Below, piece by piece: positions 1-9,934 of a stretch of 64,000 bases of DNA. The DNA is taken from assembly GCA_903772945.1 (NCBI GenBank), contig CAICTM010000003.1, positions 186,001 through 250,000 on the forward strand, written 5' to 3'. Every line of letters begins with the position of its first letter. Position 1 is the first letter of the stretch. This DNA is from Seminavis robusta. Lineage: Eukaryota; Bacillariophyta; Bacillariophyceae; Naviculales; Naviculaceae. The notes under the pieces were generated by a model. It was given only the letters and a program-made list of their open reading frames with translations, was not told where the DNA came from and did not search any database. The position numbers were made by a program, and so were the translations under genes.

Positions 1-912
1 TGTCCAAAACAGTGGGGGATAGACAACAGCCGTCAAGACGGTCTTGATAGAGATCCCCCAGATCTAGCGTGGCGCTGTCTTCAGCAGGTGGTGTCATTGT
101 CACAACTTCAAACCTATCGGTAGTTCAACTTCCCGTAGCAATTGCTAAATGAGCAACTCCAAACAACAGAGCCTTCAACTCATAAGGGAGACATGTACTC
201 TCAGTAGTGGAGTTAGCTCATGCAGCATTCAGTTGTGACGGGAAGCGTTCCATCGCTTGCTTGATGTCAACCAGTATGAGCCTTGCATGGCATGGTTCTA
301 ACAACTCACCGCATACTAGCTAGTCTAGTAGTACTTGCAAGCGTGCATGCAAACCAGGAGTGAACCGCTTTACTGGTTTATTCCAAGCTGTGTCAATGCA
401 AGCAGCCGTCAGACCTGCAAAAGCCTTCCGTCGGGCCGTGTGTTGGAAATTGCTTCAGCAAAGACTGCCTAGCTAGCTAGCTACCACTGCTCTGCCTAGC
501 TTCGTCCCCCCTCGCTCCTTAACGTATCTATTTAGTATTTATATTAAAGAGTTCGGACCGAGATGGCTTTACGTAGGAAAATACCGTTTAGAGTATGTAG
601 GTGGATTATCATCAAGTATGTTCACAGAGCCCTGGAAGTGCAGGCCAACTTCCCGTACCGTACCACACGAAGCGCTAAAACCCGAGTATGCATAGCTGCA
701 TCGGGCTCGAATCCTCTCACTGGTATAACAGCTCACAACACATAATGAATCCTATTCCATAGCTACACATTATCGAGGTTTCATGGAAGCAATGATACTG
801 GTGGGCCGTGGTTTTGCCACGGTACGGTATGGTACCTGGTACGAAGACTTTAGATCGCTATAAGAGGCTTCCGAGAGAGCTCACAACATACATCAGCACA
901 AAGTGAAACAGA
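1..912. other. Intergenic, no gene seen
   Basis: No convincing coding sequence. The stretch carries CTAGCTAG runs near 470-485 and GGTACGGTATGGTACC-like palindromic text near 820-840. The 3' part (after about 840) is probably promoter and 5' UTR of the gene starting at 913. Short open frames here have no recognisable composition. Confidence 0.5.
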
Positions 913-1788
913 ATGAGCTCAACCCGCCCACCAACGCAAGAGCAATTGGCACATCGAAAAGATGGCAAAAATATGTCAATGAATAGCAACGTCGGTAGTA
1001 GTGGCATGAGACGGCGTCTGTATGTTACATCTGAGGCCGTCGATTCTGCTATTAGTCACCAGCAAACAGGGGCGGAGGATGAAAGCGTCAAGCAGCTCTA
1101 TGAGCAATACTTTGACGAGGACGGAAGCGTTGACCTCCGCGGTCTTGCCCGTGACATTCGGAAAACGAAGCATGAGATCAGCCAACTAAAGAAAGGCGTG
1201 CATTTGTCTATTGTAACGCTTGGTTCGCTCCTTGCAACTGGAATCGCACTCGTTTGCACGATCATGATTTTTCGCAGCAGCAAGGACGGGCTGGCTTTGA
1301 ATGACCAAGGGCTCATGTGTGGAGCGCCAAACTGGAAGAATTGTGTAGACCAGGCAAGTAGAAGAACCGATAGTATCACTGTCCCAACAATGGTCCTCTG
1401 CAGAGTTGGTGAGAGCCAGTGTTCGCGCCGACTTTGATGGTTTGGACGACAGTTCTTGGGCACGGCCCCTCAGGATACTGTGAGGAGTTCCAATGATCGT
1501 TTCCAGTCCAACGGGCAAGGTGCCAACGTAGAGTTGACGTTGGATGATGTCGCGTACACATGGAGCCTCGATCTTGGCAAGCTCAGCAAGCCGACCGTTT
1601 TCAGCAGCGTGATTCGCTACCAGGGCATCTATTTGGATTCGGACAATGTTGACCAGGAGTTTCAGGTTCATTGCGAAGAAAAGGCAGCTCACTGCAACGT
1701 GTACTCGGTTGGATATTTCCTTCCCCAGCCTGCGTCTGCTCATGATAGAATGAAGGATCCAACCAGCCACATCAAGATGGTTGAATAA
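913..1788 (+). CDS. Single-pass membrane protein, unrecognised; two exons with GC-AG intron
   Basis: Two open stretches lie in the same frame, separated by a TGA at 1435-1437. A GC-AG intron at 1354-1452 (donor CAG|GCAAGT, acceptor GACGACAG, 99 nt, phase 0) removes the stop and gives 258 aa. The first exon has a charged cytoplasm-like N-terminus, a helical segment (about residues 55-95) and one strong membrane helix (about 98-118, LSIVTLGSLLATGIALVCTI). The second exon encodes a probably lumenal or extracellular domain with beta-type alternation and Cys residues (about 148-258). I do not recognise the family. Without splicing the product would be 174 aa. The intron is inferred from frame and site quality only. 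Confidence 0.6.
1354..1452 (+). other. Putative GC-AG intron
   Basis: The donor CAG|GCAAGT matches the strong-consensus form expected for the rare GC donor class; the acceptor is GACGACAG. Length 99 nt keeps the frame and removes the only in-frame stop. Confidence 0.55.
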
Positions 1789-1877
1789 AGAGATGTTAGC
1801 ACGAGGCCTCTGGTTCTATCAATTCTTGCCCAGGACTCCGTTTCCATGTGTCATGCCACCCTTGCTCTCGCTTCTAG

Positions 1878-3212
1878 CTAGTCGCCCTCGCCCCATGGTT
1901 CGATGGCCATGAGTTTTCTGGCCAAGGGTGAGTCTGTCAACCATGACGGCAGGCTCTCTTGGTCACGATGGTTGTCATCGTTCCTAGCAACATCACCGTC
2001 TTGGACGTTGTCTTGTAGTTGCTGCTGATCCTCATTGCTCTGGCTCTGACTCTGACTCTGAATCCATTGATCATTGGGTGGAATATTGCGTCGAAACTTT
2101 TGCAACTGTTCTTGTGCGTAGATGCGGTTGAGTGGTACATCGGGCAAGAAACTGCAATAGAGTACGATTCTGGGTAGTGTACCGTCGTGTCGATAGGCAT
2201 TGGCATGAGGGATTCGGTTGTCGAAAAAGACGACGCTGCCCGCCTGGACATGGGGGACATGTTGGACTCGTTGCATCACGGTGGTATCTTCTTTGGGTCG
2301 CATATGGGTGTATTCACCAATGCATGGTGCTGGGATACTAACGTGTTGTTTGGAGACGACCCGTTTTCCCTTGATTTGCTGTTTTTGTTGCACGGTGTAT
2401 TCTGTGGGTGGTCGATCCTTGGCCCATTGTTCAAAGTCACGATGAAATCCCTTGGCCGCTTCGAATCCTCCGTGATTGGGTTGGAGTGTGTCAGTGAGAG
2501 AGAGGAAGCATTGGATAGGTCTCCACTTGGATTTATTGTGAGTAGACTCAAAGGTATCCGGACAACAGTCGAGATGAGGTGTCAGGGACCTTTGAATGGC
2601 TACGGATTTGTTTCGTTTCTTGTTCTTGGCAGTAGTTGCAGTTGCAGTACTGGTAGTTTGTGTTTCAGTTTCTTTGGTGGTGGATGCAAGATCCTGTCCC
2701 AGTTTGGTGGCCAATTCTGTCGGCAATCGGAATCCGACTCGATCCATGTAGCAGTATCCCTTGTGAGGGTCAAATGCACCATGAGGATGCCATTTATAGG
2801 CTTCTTCTTGTGCTATCTTTTGTTTGGGTTCTCCCTGATGACAATAAGCAGCTTTCCAGAGTTGAGTGGTGGCTTGGAATAGCGCTGGATGGGTAGCAAT
2901 GCGGCACTGCCAGTCTTGGTAAAATATATCTAGGACACCTCCACTGCCATTGGTGGAGCTCAATTGGGTCAAACCATGTCCAGTAGTTTCCAACTTGGAA
3001 GTATCGACTTGAGCTAGTTGCCGTAAACTAATAGATAATCCTTCCTTGGCTGTTTGGATTTCTTGGGGTAGCAGGAAATCTTGCACTACCAAAACTCCAT
3101 CTCTGAGGAATGTGTCTATTTGTTCTTGGCTTAGAACTGGTTCGGTTGGTGGCAATGGGTTCTTGGGGGTTTCAGTACAATTGCTATCCATCTTTGGCAT
3201 CCTTTCTATCAT
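1878..3212 (-). CDS. Phytanoyl-CoA dioxygenase (PhyH) family protein
   Basis: The protein has 444 aa from the ATG at 3212 (the frame is open further upstream without ATG). Residues about 29-48 form the PhyH N-terminus (SQEQIDTFLRDGVLVVQDFL). The Fe(II) ligands of the double-stranded beta helix are visible: HLD near residue 215 and the distal His in IPHAN near 345, followed by an Arg (RIVLYCSF) that would bind 2-oxoglutarate. A Ser/Thr/Lys-rich insertion (about 185-207) and a Gln/Asp-rich C-terminal tail look disordered. No signal peptide. Known family chemistry is 2-oxoglutarate-dependent hydroxylation; the substrate cannot be read from sequence. Confidence 0.85.
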   Translation of the reverse strand: MIERMPKMDSNCTETPKNPLPPTEPVLSQEQIDTFLRDGVLVVQDFLLPQEIQTAKEGLSISLRQLAQVDTSKLETTGHGLTQLSSTNGSGGVLDIFYQDWQCRIATHPALFQATTQLWKAAYCHQGEPKQKIAQEEAYKWHPHGAFDPHKGYCYMDRVGFRLPTELATKLGQDLASTTKETETQTTSTATATTAKNKKRNKSVAIQRSLTPHLDCCPDTFESTHNKSKWRPIQCFLSLTDTLQPNHGGFEAAKGFHRDFEQWAKDRPPTEYTVQQKQQIKGKRVVSKQHVSIPAPCIGEYTHMRPKEDTTVMQRVQHVPHVQAGSVVFFDNRIPHANAYRHDGTLPRIVLYCSFLPDVPLNRIYAQEQLQKFRRNIPPNDQWIQSQSQSQSNEDQQQLQDNVQDGDVARNDDNHRDQESLPSWLTDSPLARKLMAIEPWGEGD

Positions 3213-3339
3213 GATAGAAAGAAGGTGTTGGGAAGACAGAAACAATGAGTTGGCTCGATGGGAAGAGGATTTCCGTGCAGTGGCCTAAAACGATGTTGAA
3301 CGAGGTACTACAGCTATTATTGACGTACATGTCACTGAT

Positions 3340-3726
3340 TTGGACTGTGCCTCTTACCGCAACAAAGATCCCGTCAAAGTTTTAACCCAACAAGAACGCG
3401 ACAAAATTTCCAAATATAAAGAAGCGTGCGAGTCCAATCGCGCTTCCTTCCACCCCTTTGTTGTTTCAGTGGATGGCATGCTTGCCCCTCAAGCCAAGAC
3501 TCTCTTACAACGCCTTGCTTCTGCTACTGCCTCCAAAACTCAATTTTCCTACTCTCAAATGATGTTCTTCATGCAGACCCGTATCTCAATTGCCCTTGTG
3601 AAAGCTACCCATTTATGTCTCCGTGGATCCCGCAAAGCCAAACCCTTTGCCCCCCGTACTGGTCCTCAATTTCTTGCCCCTGATCCCTCAGAACCTAGTC
3701 CTGAATTTCGACTGTTCTTTGCTTAA
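3340..3726 (+). mobile_element. Fragment of a reverse-transcriptase-bearing retroelement (fossil)
   Basis: The open frame resembles the C-terminal tail of reverse-transcriptase proteins of algal retroelements: a VSVDGMLAPQAK-like stretch, then LLQRLA, then an SYSQMMFFMQTRISIALVKA helix and LCLRGSR. Only this terminal portion is present, so the copy is broken and probably old. Family assignment (non-LTR/LINE type more likely) is from memory of such tails and is uncertain. No long repeats were seen at its ends. Confidence 0.5.
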
Positions 3727-4000
3727 GCCTGGCCCCCGGCTGGCTTCCGTAGATAATTTCCCTACTCTAAACCCCCTTATATATGTTGGGTGGTGGCGGT
3801 GACTGCATTCACGAGTTAAAGGAACTTCGAAGAATGTTAAGCCTTCACCCTGACCACGAAGACCTTGCAAGACGAGGGTCATCAAAGGAAGACCTCCAGG
3901 CTGGAGGGCGAGGATCTGCAGGTCCCTTTCTCCTTTGCTCACAACCGCCAACTAAGAAAAACTAAATAACCCTCAGAAGTCAACATAGATAGACAAGAAG

Positions 4001-6007
4001 ATGATGGGCTCTTCTTCACCAACATCAGCATCGGCATCAGCATCATCATCAGCTGCTCCCTCTGGAGTGTTTGTGAGTATGAGACAAGTGAGACTAATAC
4101 TGGCCCTGGTAGCACTAGCTTTGGTGTTTCAGCAGTCCAAGACTTCCTTGGCATCCGAAGCCTACTTTTCTCAAGCCATGGATTCTATACATGTACAATC
4201 TCAGGAAATTGCAGATGGCACTGCTGCTGCTGTTTCTACTGGATCTAGAAGAGCCACAAAACAAGAGGAAGCGGATGAAGAAAGTAAAGATGCTTCTGGA
4301 ATCTTGGACTTCCAGTTCAAACCAAATTTGCTAAGTCCAACTCCAAAGACAAACCAACCTTCCATTTCTGCTCATCAGGGCCAAAGATTCAATTTGACTG
4401 CTGCAAAACTCAAACATCCAGAACATGAAAATGCAGACATTTCAGAGAATGGTGAAGAAACTACTCCAACAAAATCCACTGCAGCTTCAGAAACTTCAGT
4501 GGCATCCACAGCCATAGAGAAAGCATCCAAACCATCAGGTTGTTACCCCATCATTCAGAGAATGCATGAGTGGAATGATTGTTGGAGGCAGCATGCCATG
4601 AGAATACAGCATAATGAGAACGCACCCATTGAAAAGATGATGTGTGCTATACATGACCGCGACAACAATATTGCAAAAGAAACCATTGGAGCTCCCCTTT
4701 ACCACATCGCATTATACAAGGGACAAGGATTTGGGAGGCTCATACAACACACTGTGGAAGCATGTGCTGTGGCCTTTCTACTCAAGAGACCCTGTCTCAT
4801 CAACATGTCACCCAGAGATCCACACTTCACATGGAGATCATTCATTCAACAAAACACATACAACTGGGATACATCACTCCTACACAACACTTTTCCAAAA
4901 ATCAGAGATCAGCTCGAGCAATTGGCACAACTATTGCCACACACTGGAGCTGGAAGTTGGGGATCAGAACAAGTCGTGTGGAATTTTACACATCATGGCG
5001 ATTCACTTGCTTTTGATTCCCCCGTTTTGCCCATGCAACACAAAGTGAATAGAGTCAACTACACCATGGACATGCAATACTACACCGTTCCATCTCAACG
5101 ACAAGTTCTACTCTCGCCCAACTGGGCCGATGCGTGGTTTACACGTGTTCCCATGAAAACATTGTATGAAAAACAATACCACTGCAACTTTGAGACGCTC
5201 AAAACGCTCCTTCAAAATGCCATGTATGGGCCCACCGATTTGGCGCTGCAACTGCATCAAAGCAAATTCGACGGGGCGCTCGACAGTGGCAAGTGGGAAC
5301 GGAGTAGCAAAGAAGCAACGACCGAGCTCAAACAGAGTTTCCTTGTGCCTCATACACTGGTCGCTGACGATGCTAGCCAGAATCTCCGCAAGAACTTTGG
5401 CAGTGTTCATGTTCGCGTCCATTTCCTCAATGAAAAACGAAAAACGCCCATTGACAAGGGAGAAATCGTCACCATGATTCGACGATGTCTCTTGAAGACC
5501 AAGCAAATGATTGACAAAAACAAAAAATCAAAAACGCTGTCGCTCCCCGATAATTGGTGGCTCTTGGCGGATGACCCCAACATAGCAGTGGAAACAATGG
5601 GGGGAATGGGACGACGACAACGATCACAAGAAAAGAAGGAATTTACCAACAATCCACTTTTCAATCAATCCATACCACTCGTCAAATGGTATCACAATTA
5701 CACCTTTACGGAAGACTATGCTGCTCAAAAAGCAGGCGAATCCGTACCCCCCAAACGTTTCAAGGAATTCTCCTCGAAACACAGCATGAGCCCGGCCGCA
5801 CGAGGATTGTTTGGCCATGCCAACATGGCCGGAGCCATTCAGGATTGGATGGCATTGGCGGAAAGTCAAATTGCCATCGTCGTCTCTGCTGGGTCGTTTG
5901 GGGCCACGGGGGCGCGAGGAAATGGAAAAGTTCCACGAGCCTACTGCGGTGGACCTGAATCCACAAAAGGAGGCATGGAAAGGAATCACTTTCAAATATT
6001 TTATTGA
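4001..6007 (+). CDS. Type II membrane protein, fucosyltransferase-like (GT-B) candidate
   Basis: 668 aa in one exon, start ATGATGGGC. A short Ser/Ala-rich N-terminus precedes one membrane anchor (about residues 28-45, VRLILALVALALVF), then a Lys/Glu/Thr-rich stem to about 175. The globular part starts at GCYPIIQRMHEWNDCW. Features reminiscent of O-/N-fucosyltransferase folds are a Gly-rich loop (KGQGFGRLIQHTVEA, about 246), an HVRVHF motif (about 470) and a late DWMALAESQIAIVVSAGSFG segment (about 615) where such enzymes have the D-x-x-x-L-S/A ... S-S-F signature. This topology suits a Golgi glycosyltransferase. The family call is inference; other GT-B enzymes are possible. Confidence 0.5.
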   Translation: MMGSSSPTSASASASSSAAPSGVFVSMRQVRLILALVALALVFQQSKTSLASEAYFSQAMDSIHVQSQEIADGTAAAVSTGSRRATKQEEADEESKDASGILDFQFKPNLLSPTPKTNQPSISAHQGQRFNLTAAKLKHPEHENADISENGEETTPTKSTAASETSVASTAIEKASKPSGCYPIIQRMHEWNDCWRQHAMRIQHNENAPIEKMMCAIHDRDNNIAKETIGAPLYHIALYKGQGFGRLIQHTVEACAVAFLLKRPCLINMSPRDPHFTWRSFIQQNTYNWDTSLLHNTFPKIRDQLEQLAQLLPHTGAGSWGSEQVVWNFTHHGDSLAFDSPVLPMQHKVNRVNYTMDMQYYTVPSQRQVLLSPNWADAWFTRVPMKTLYEKQYHCNFETLKTLLQNAMYGPTDLALQLHQSKFDGALDSGKWERSSKEATTELKQSFLVPHTLVADDASQNLRKNFGSVHVRVHFLNEKRKTPIDKGEIVTMIRRCLLKTKQMIDKNKKSKTLSLPDNWWLLADDPNIAVETMGGMGRRQRSQEKKEFTNNPLFNQSIPLVKWYHNYTFTEDYAAQKAGESVPPKRFKEFSSKHSMSPAARGLFGHANMAGAIQDWMALAESQIAIVVSAGSFGATGARGNGKVPRAYCGGPESTKGGMERNHFQIFY

Positions 6008-6318
6008 TTGGATTGAATCATTCAAAAAATTGTAGAGTGGCTGAACACACGCGGACTCTTGCTTGGCGTCAACTTTTTCTTGACCGTAGTTCGAATGCCA
6101 CCTGTAGACAAGAGCGCATAGTCCAGTCGCAGCTTCTGCTTTCCCGAATCGATACTAATCTACACAAAGAAACAGCGTCCTTCTACTAATTAAGAACTTC
6201 TCATTGAATGGAGGCTAGAGTTCCCAAGGGACCTCTGTTTGCGTCATGCAGTTCACCTGGTGCACAAGACGCATTCTCCCATGAAGACACGTATGAGACC
6301 AGAACCGCCGTACTAGCC
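6008..6318. other. Intergenic, nothing seen
   Basis: Short stretch between the glycosyltransferase-like gene and the subtilase fragment on the other strand; no gene, repeat or RNA recognised. Confidence 0.4.
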
Positions 6319-6753
6319 CTATTCGAGCCCCAAGGCAGCGGCCACATTCATGCGCCCTTTTCCAAAGTAGGGATCGTTTCCGTTGTCTCCTAGGTCGTCC
6401 GCAGAGTTCTGAATGATGGCTTTGACTCGTCTTGGATTTTGTCCAACATCTTCAACAATCAGAGCCGCCATGGCTGCAACATGAGGGGAGGCCATGCTAG
6501 TTCCCAAGAGACCGAGCATAAACCATCCGGAACGACACCCGCTGATAACCAAGCTTGTCTGGGAACAAAGGGCCCACACTCGTTCGTCAAGTCCCAAACC
6601 TCCACCGGGCGCAGCAACTTCGATTGCAGAGTTGCCAAAGTTGGTGTAGTAAGCAGGCTCGTCGTTGACGCTCGTGGCAGAGACGCACATGGATTCCTTC
6701 AGATGGCTTTGGGTTACGAGATACCGATAACGATACATGTACGTACGCGGCAT
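6319..6753 (-). pseudogene. Subtilisin-family (S8) protease fragment
   Basis: The frame encodes the C-terminal third of a subtilase. FGNSAIEVAAPGG precedes the catalytic serine motif GTSMASPHVAAMAALI, then a typical C-terminal helix region ends in GKGRMNVAAALGLE. The catalytic Asp, His and oxyanion Asn regions are absent: upstream sequence on this strand dissolves into TACCGGTA-type intergenic DNA. About 25 residues between VAAPGG and GTSMASP look abnormal (Cys/Trp-rich), which may be an unspliced intron or decay. I read it as a truncated remnant rather than a complete gene; a short 3' exon of an undetected gene is the alternative. Confidence 0.6.
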
Positions 6754-7684
6754 ATAGATTGTCTAACCAAACGAACGATCTCGATCTCTCAAGGTCCACG
6801 CGACCCGCCAAGTCTGGATTGTCGTATGCACCACTGTAGCACTGTAGTGCACGTACTGTACCGGTACATTTAAAAAATGCAAAGCTGCTCAGGTGCAGAG
6901 GTTCGGTCCCTTCAACCTTCAACCTTGCTCGATGATGGGCAGGGAAGCTGATGTCAATCTAGCTATGACATAGGTGTACCGTTAGCGTAGCTTGCTACCA
7001 GCTAGCTATGCATAGGGCCGCAGTTCTGTTCTGACAAAAGAGACCAACTCGCCGAAGGAGGCCTTGACACTACATGTATGCATACATTGTAACGATACCG
7101 GATGGTGAGCCCCAGAGCTGTACCTGAATGGACGAAGGATGCCAACTCCAGAAGTAGTGTATTGCTTTTGGCTGCTGACTCGGGCCACATATGCATAATA
7201 TGTACAAACAGTACAGCAATAAGTTTGGCTGGCGTTGCTTTTGCCCCTAGCTAGCTTCTGTACAGGAGGCAGTGGCCCCGGCACTTTGAAGCTCAATGAA
7301 TGGTTGCTTTGTGCTGGGCTTCAGACAAGGCAGCCACCCTGGTACAGTACCGTGTGTCGTACTAGAGTAGTAGCTTGAAACAAACAATTGAGTCGAGTCA
7401 GTCCTTTTTCTCGTAGCTACTAGTAGCCCGAATGGTAAACTCGCTGGTTAGTAGACTACAGAACACAGCCAGGTGCGTCTTTGATGAGCGCACATTGGCT
7501 CGTTGAATGGTGACTGACGTGTTGGTCCGATCTTTTCTTCAACTGCCAATGACGAATTGCTAGTGTCCACAAAAAGATTGCGCTGCAGCAATTTTAAAAC
7601 CTTGCAAAAATAAATAATCTATCTACATATACTACCGGTACCTGTTTGAGCAGGAAACATTGAATCATTCAACCCAATAAGAAC
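6754..7684. other. Intergenic, palindrome-rich
   Basis: No gene seen. Contains TACATGTA and CTAGCTAG palindromes and several near-TACCGGTA sites. The last 100 bases, AT-rich at 7600-7630, are the likely promoter of the SDR gene. Confidence 0.5.
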
Positions 7685-8899
7685 ATGCCCGGTATCTTTC
7701 ATGTACCATTTCCCTCCTTAATCTTGGCGGGATGTCTGTGCCTCTTTTTCTTCAGCCATGAGGTGAACGGCTTGTCGTCTTCTTCCTCTTGGTTGTCCAT
7801 GACGACTGCTACCGGTAAAGCAAGTACTATAAGTACTAGTAGTACAAATGGACGAGTGGCAGTAGTGACAGGGTCCAGTCGAGGAATTGGCCGTGGGATT
7901 GCACTGGAGCTCGGATCAGCGGGGTATACCGTGTACTGTTTGGGTCGCAGCAGCAGCAGTAGTGGATCGAAACCAGTGCCAGGCCAACGACCGGTTGCAG
8001 CAGGACTGGATGTGACAGTGGAATCAGCCGCGCAAGAAGTGACTCAACGAGGTGGCATTGGACATGCCGTGCCTTGTGACTTGAGTCGAGATGGAGTCAT
8101 GGAAGATTTTCTAGAAGAGCTTCAAAAAACGGAAGGACGATTGGATCTGCTGGTTTGTTCGGCATATTCCACACCCACGGCAGCTCAGTCACTTCGAGGA
8201 GAATTCTGGAAACAAGGAATGGACATGTGGGATGCCGTCAATGGATTGGGACTCAGACAAGTATATGCCGCTTGTCGGGCTGCAGCGCCTTTGCTGATTG
8301 ATACCGCAAATAATCAAACCAATGCTTCATCAGACTCAGATGCGCCTCCTCCACTCATTTGCTTGGTCAGTTCCTTTGGCGGAAAATCATACACGTTCAA
8401 TGTCGCGTATGGAATTGGAAAAGCTGCCATTGATCGCATGGCCACTGATATGTCCTATCAATTAGCCAAGTACGGAGTCGCAACCACATCGTTGTATCCT
8501 GGTCTCGTCAAGACCGAAGCCAATCTACAAATGCAGGTGGATGGAACCTGGGATGAAGCCAGTGGTAATCTCGATTTGAGTCAGGGAGAATCACCCGAAT
8601 TTTCGGGACGGGCACTCGCACAATTGGCCAGCTTGCCCAAAGATCAAATGATGGAACGATCGGGACAAGTAGAGGTTGTGGCCGAACTGGCCAAGGAATT
8701 TGGATTCACCGATGTGGATGGTACTCAGCTACCATCCATTCGCAGTTTGCGCTATCTGTTGCCCAATTTTGTATTTCCACAAATAGAAAAAGAAGCGGGG
8801 AAACCGGTGCCAGATTGGTTGAAGAACAATGTTCCCGATATCTTGTTGCCATGGTCGACCTTCTCGTCGGGACCTCCACCGGAAATGGATACGCGATAA
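7685..8899 (+). CDS. Short-chain dehydrogenase/reductase, DHRS1-like
   Basis: 404 aa, single exon. An N-terminal hydrophobic signal (about residues 8-26) is followed by a Ser/Thr-rich linker. The Rossmann NAD(P)-binding loop is VVTGSSRGIGRGIA (about 60-72), then a DL acidic turn, an active-site Ser region SSFGGKS (about 229) and the catalytic YGIGK (Tyr about 242). The PGLVKTE motif follows. The order and the WDAVNGLGLRQVYAAC helix are like the DHRS1 subgroup of atypical SDRs. Substrate unknown. The signal suggests entry into the secretory route or a complex plastid, though no clear ASAF site is seen. Confidence 0.85.
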   Translation: MPGIFHVPFPSLILAGCLCLFFFSHEVNGLSSSSSWLSMTTATGKASTISTSSTNGRVAVVTGSSRGIGRGIALELGSAGYTVYCLGRSSSSSGSKPVPGQRPVAAGLDVTVESAAQEVTQRGGIGHAVPCDLSRDGVMEDFLEELQKTEGRLDLLVCSAYSTPTAAQSLRGEFWKQGMDMWDAVNGLGLRQVYAACRAAAPLLIDTANNQTNASSDSDAPPPLICLVSSFGGKSYTFNVAYGIGKAAIDRMATDMSYQLAKYGVATTSLYPGLVKTEANLQMQVDGTWDEASGNLDLSQGESPEFSGRALAQLASLPKDQMMERSGQVEVVAELAKEFGFTDVDGTQLPSIRSLRYLLPNFVFPQIEKEAGKPVPDWLKNNVPDILLPWSTFSSGPPPEMDTR

Positions 8900-9934
8900 C
8901 AAGATTATACCGGTAGCGACATTTGTGTACTGTGAGTTGTGAGTTGTGCTTGGACATGATGTTATTGAGAATCGAATCTGGTGGCTGGAACTATGTACCA
9001 GGTACGCAATCCAAAAGTACTGTACCCATTCGACAAATAATCCTGCCAAGTTATAGCGACAATCTGCAATCGTCGTCGAGCATGTTAGCTACCGGTATGA
9101 TATCGTTGGTGCCGCTGATGAATGTCGTGCCATCGCAGCGGTCACGCACGTAACCATTCATTTCAACCCCACTCTTTCCTTTAGCCTCCTGATAAGCCCA
9201 CCTCCTTTCACAGATTCCTCCCTTGGATCCGTTTTCTAAAGAGCTGTCTTTGGGGAGTTGGGAACTGCACCTATCCACTCGAGAACCTTCTCGGCTTTGA
9301 AAACCCCTCACACTGAAATCGGTTTCCCAGCTCGCGGGCTTAATTTCGCAGAATCGACGAATCCATTTTGACCACTGACCATCTGACCATTGCCCGCTCT
9401 GCGTGCCTCCCTAAAACTTGAAGTTCCTTTTTGGGTACCGGTGTACCGGTACCAGGTACACCTTGGAGCTATTAATACCGTACCGGTCTGTTCAGCGTGC
9501 TCACTGTAGAAGTCTAAGTAGGAATATGTAGTCTTTGTCCTTTGGATTTGCCAACTTTACTTGTGACTTTTGAGGAATAACATCATGAACCCCCCCTTCC
9601 CGTACTTTCCGTGGACATAAAGATCCAGGTAGAATATAGAATACTTTTACGGTAGTTGAGTACGAAGTATCGTAGTCAAAATAGATAGGGACCAGGGCCA
9701 GAGACCAGAGTTCCGCAGCCTTCTTCGCTTTCTTTTTTTGTTTTTGGCAACTGGCCGTGAAGCCGTGAACACTGGAGGGAGTCCTCACATCAGGTCTTCC
9801 CTCGCTACGGTGGCTTGTAGCTCGAGCTCCCCTCCTCCCTAACAGAGCCCACTTGCCATCCACCACAGCAGCTGTAGCCCCCGATCCTCAGTGTACAAGT
9901 AAGTGTACAAGTACAGTAGGTCTAACATCCATGT
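8900..9934. other. Intergenic, no gene seen
   Basis: Contains clustered TACCGGTA palindromes around 9437-9485 and polypyrimidine text near 9590 and 9730. Short open frames on both strands show no recognisable domain. Confidence 0.5.

Noticed and set aside
690-725. GCTCGAATCC text resembling a tRNA B-box
   Set aside because: No A-box at the correct distance and no cloverleaf can be drawn upstream.
1186-1770. 194-aa open frame on the minus strand opposite the first gene
   Set aside because: It is antisense to two exons with better composition and a membrane helix; it shows no domain and several odd Cys/Ser runs.
2187-2882. 231-aa plus-strand open frame
   Set aside because: Lies entirely antisense to the PhyH dioxygenase coding sequence, whose motifs are clear.
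9501-9866. 121-aa minus-strand open frame in the SDR-LRR intergenic region
   Set aside because: No signal, domain or biased codon pattern; ends in simple sequence; judged chance.
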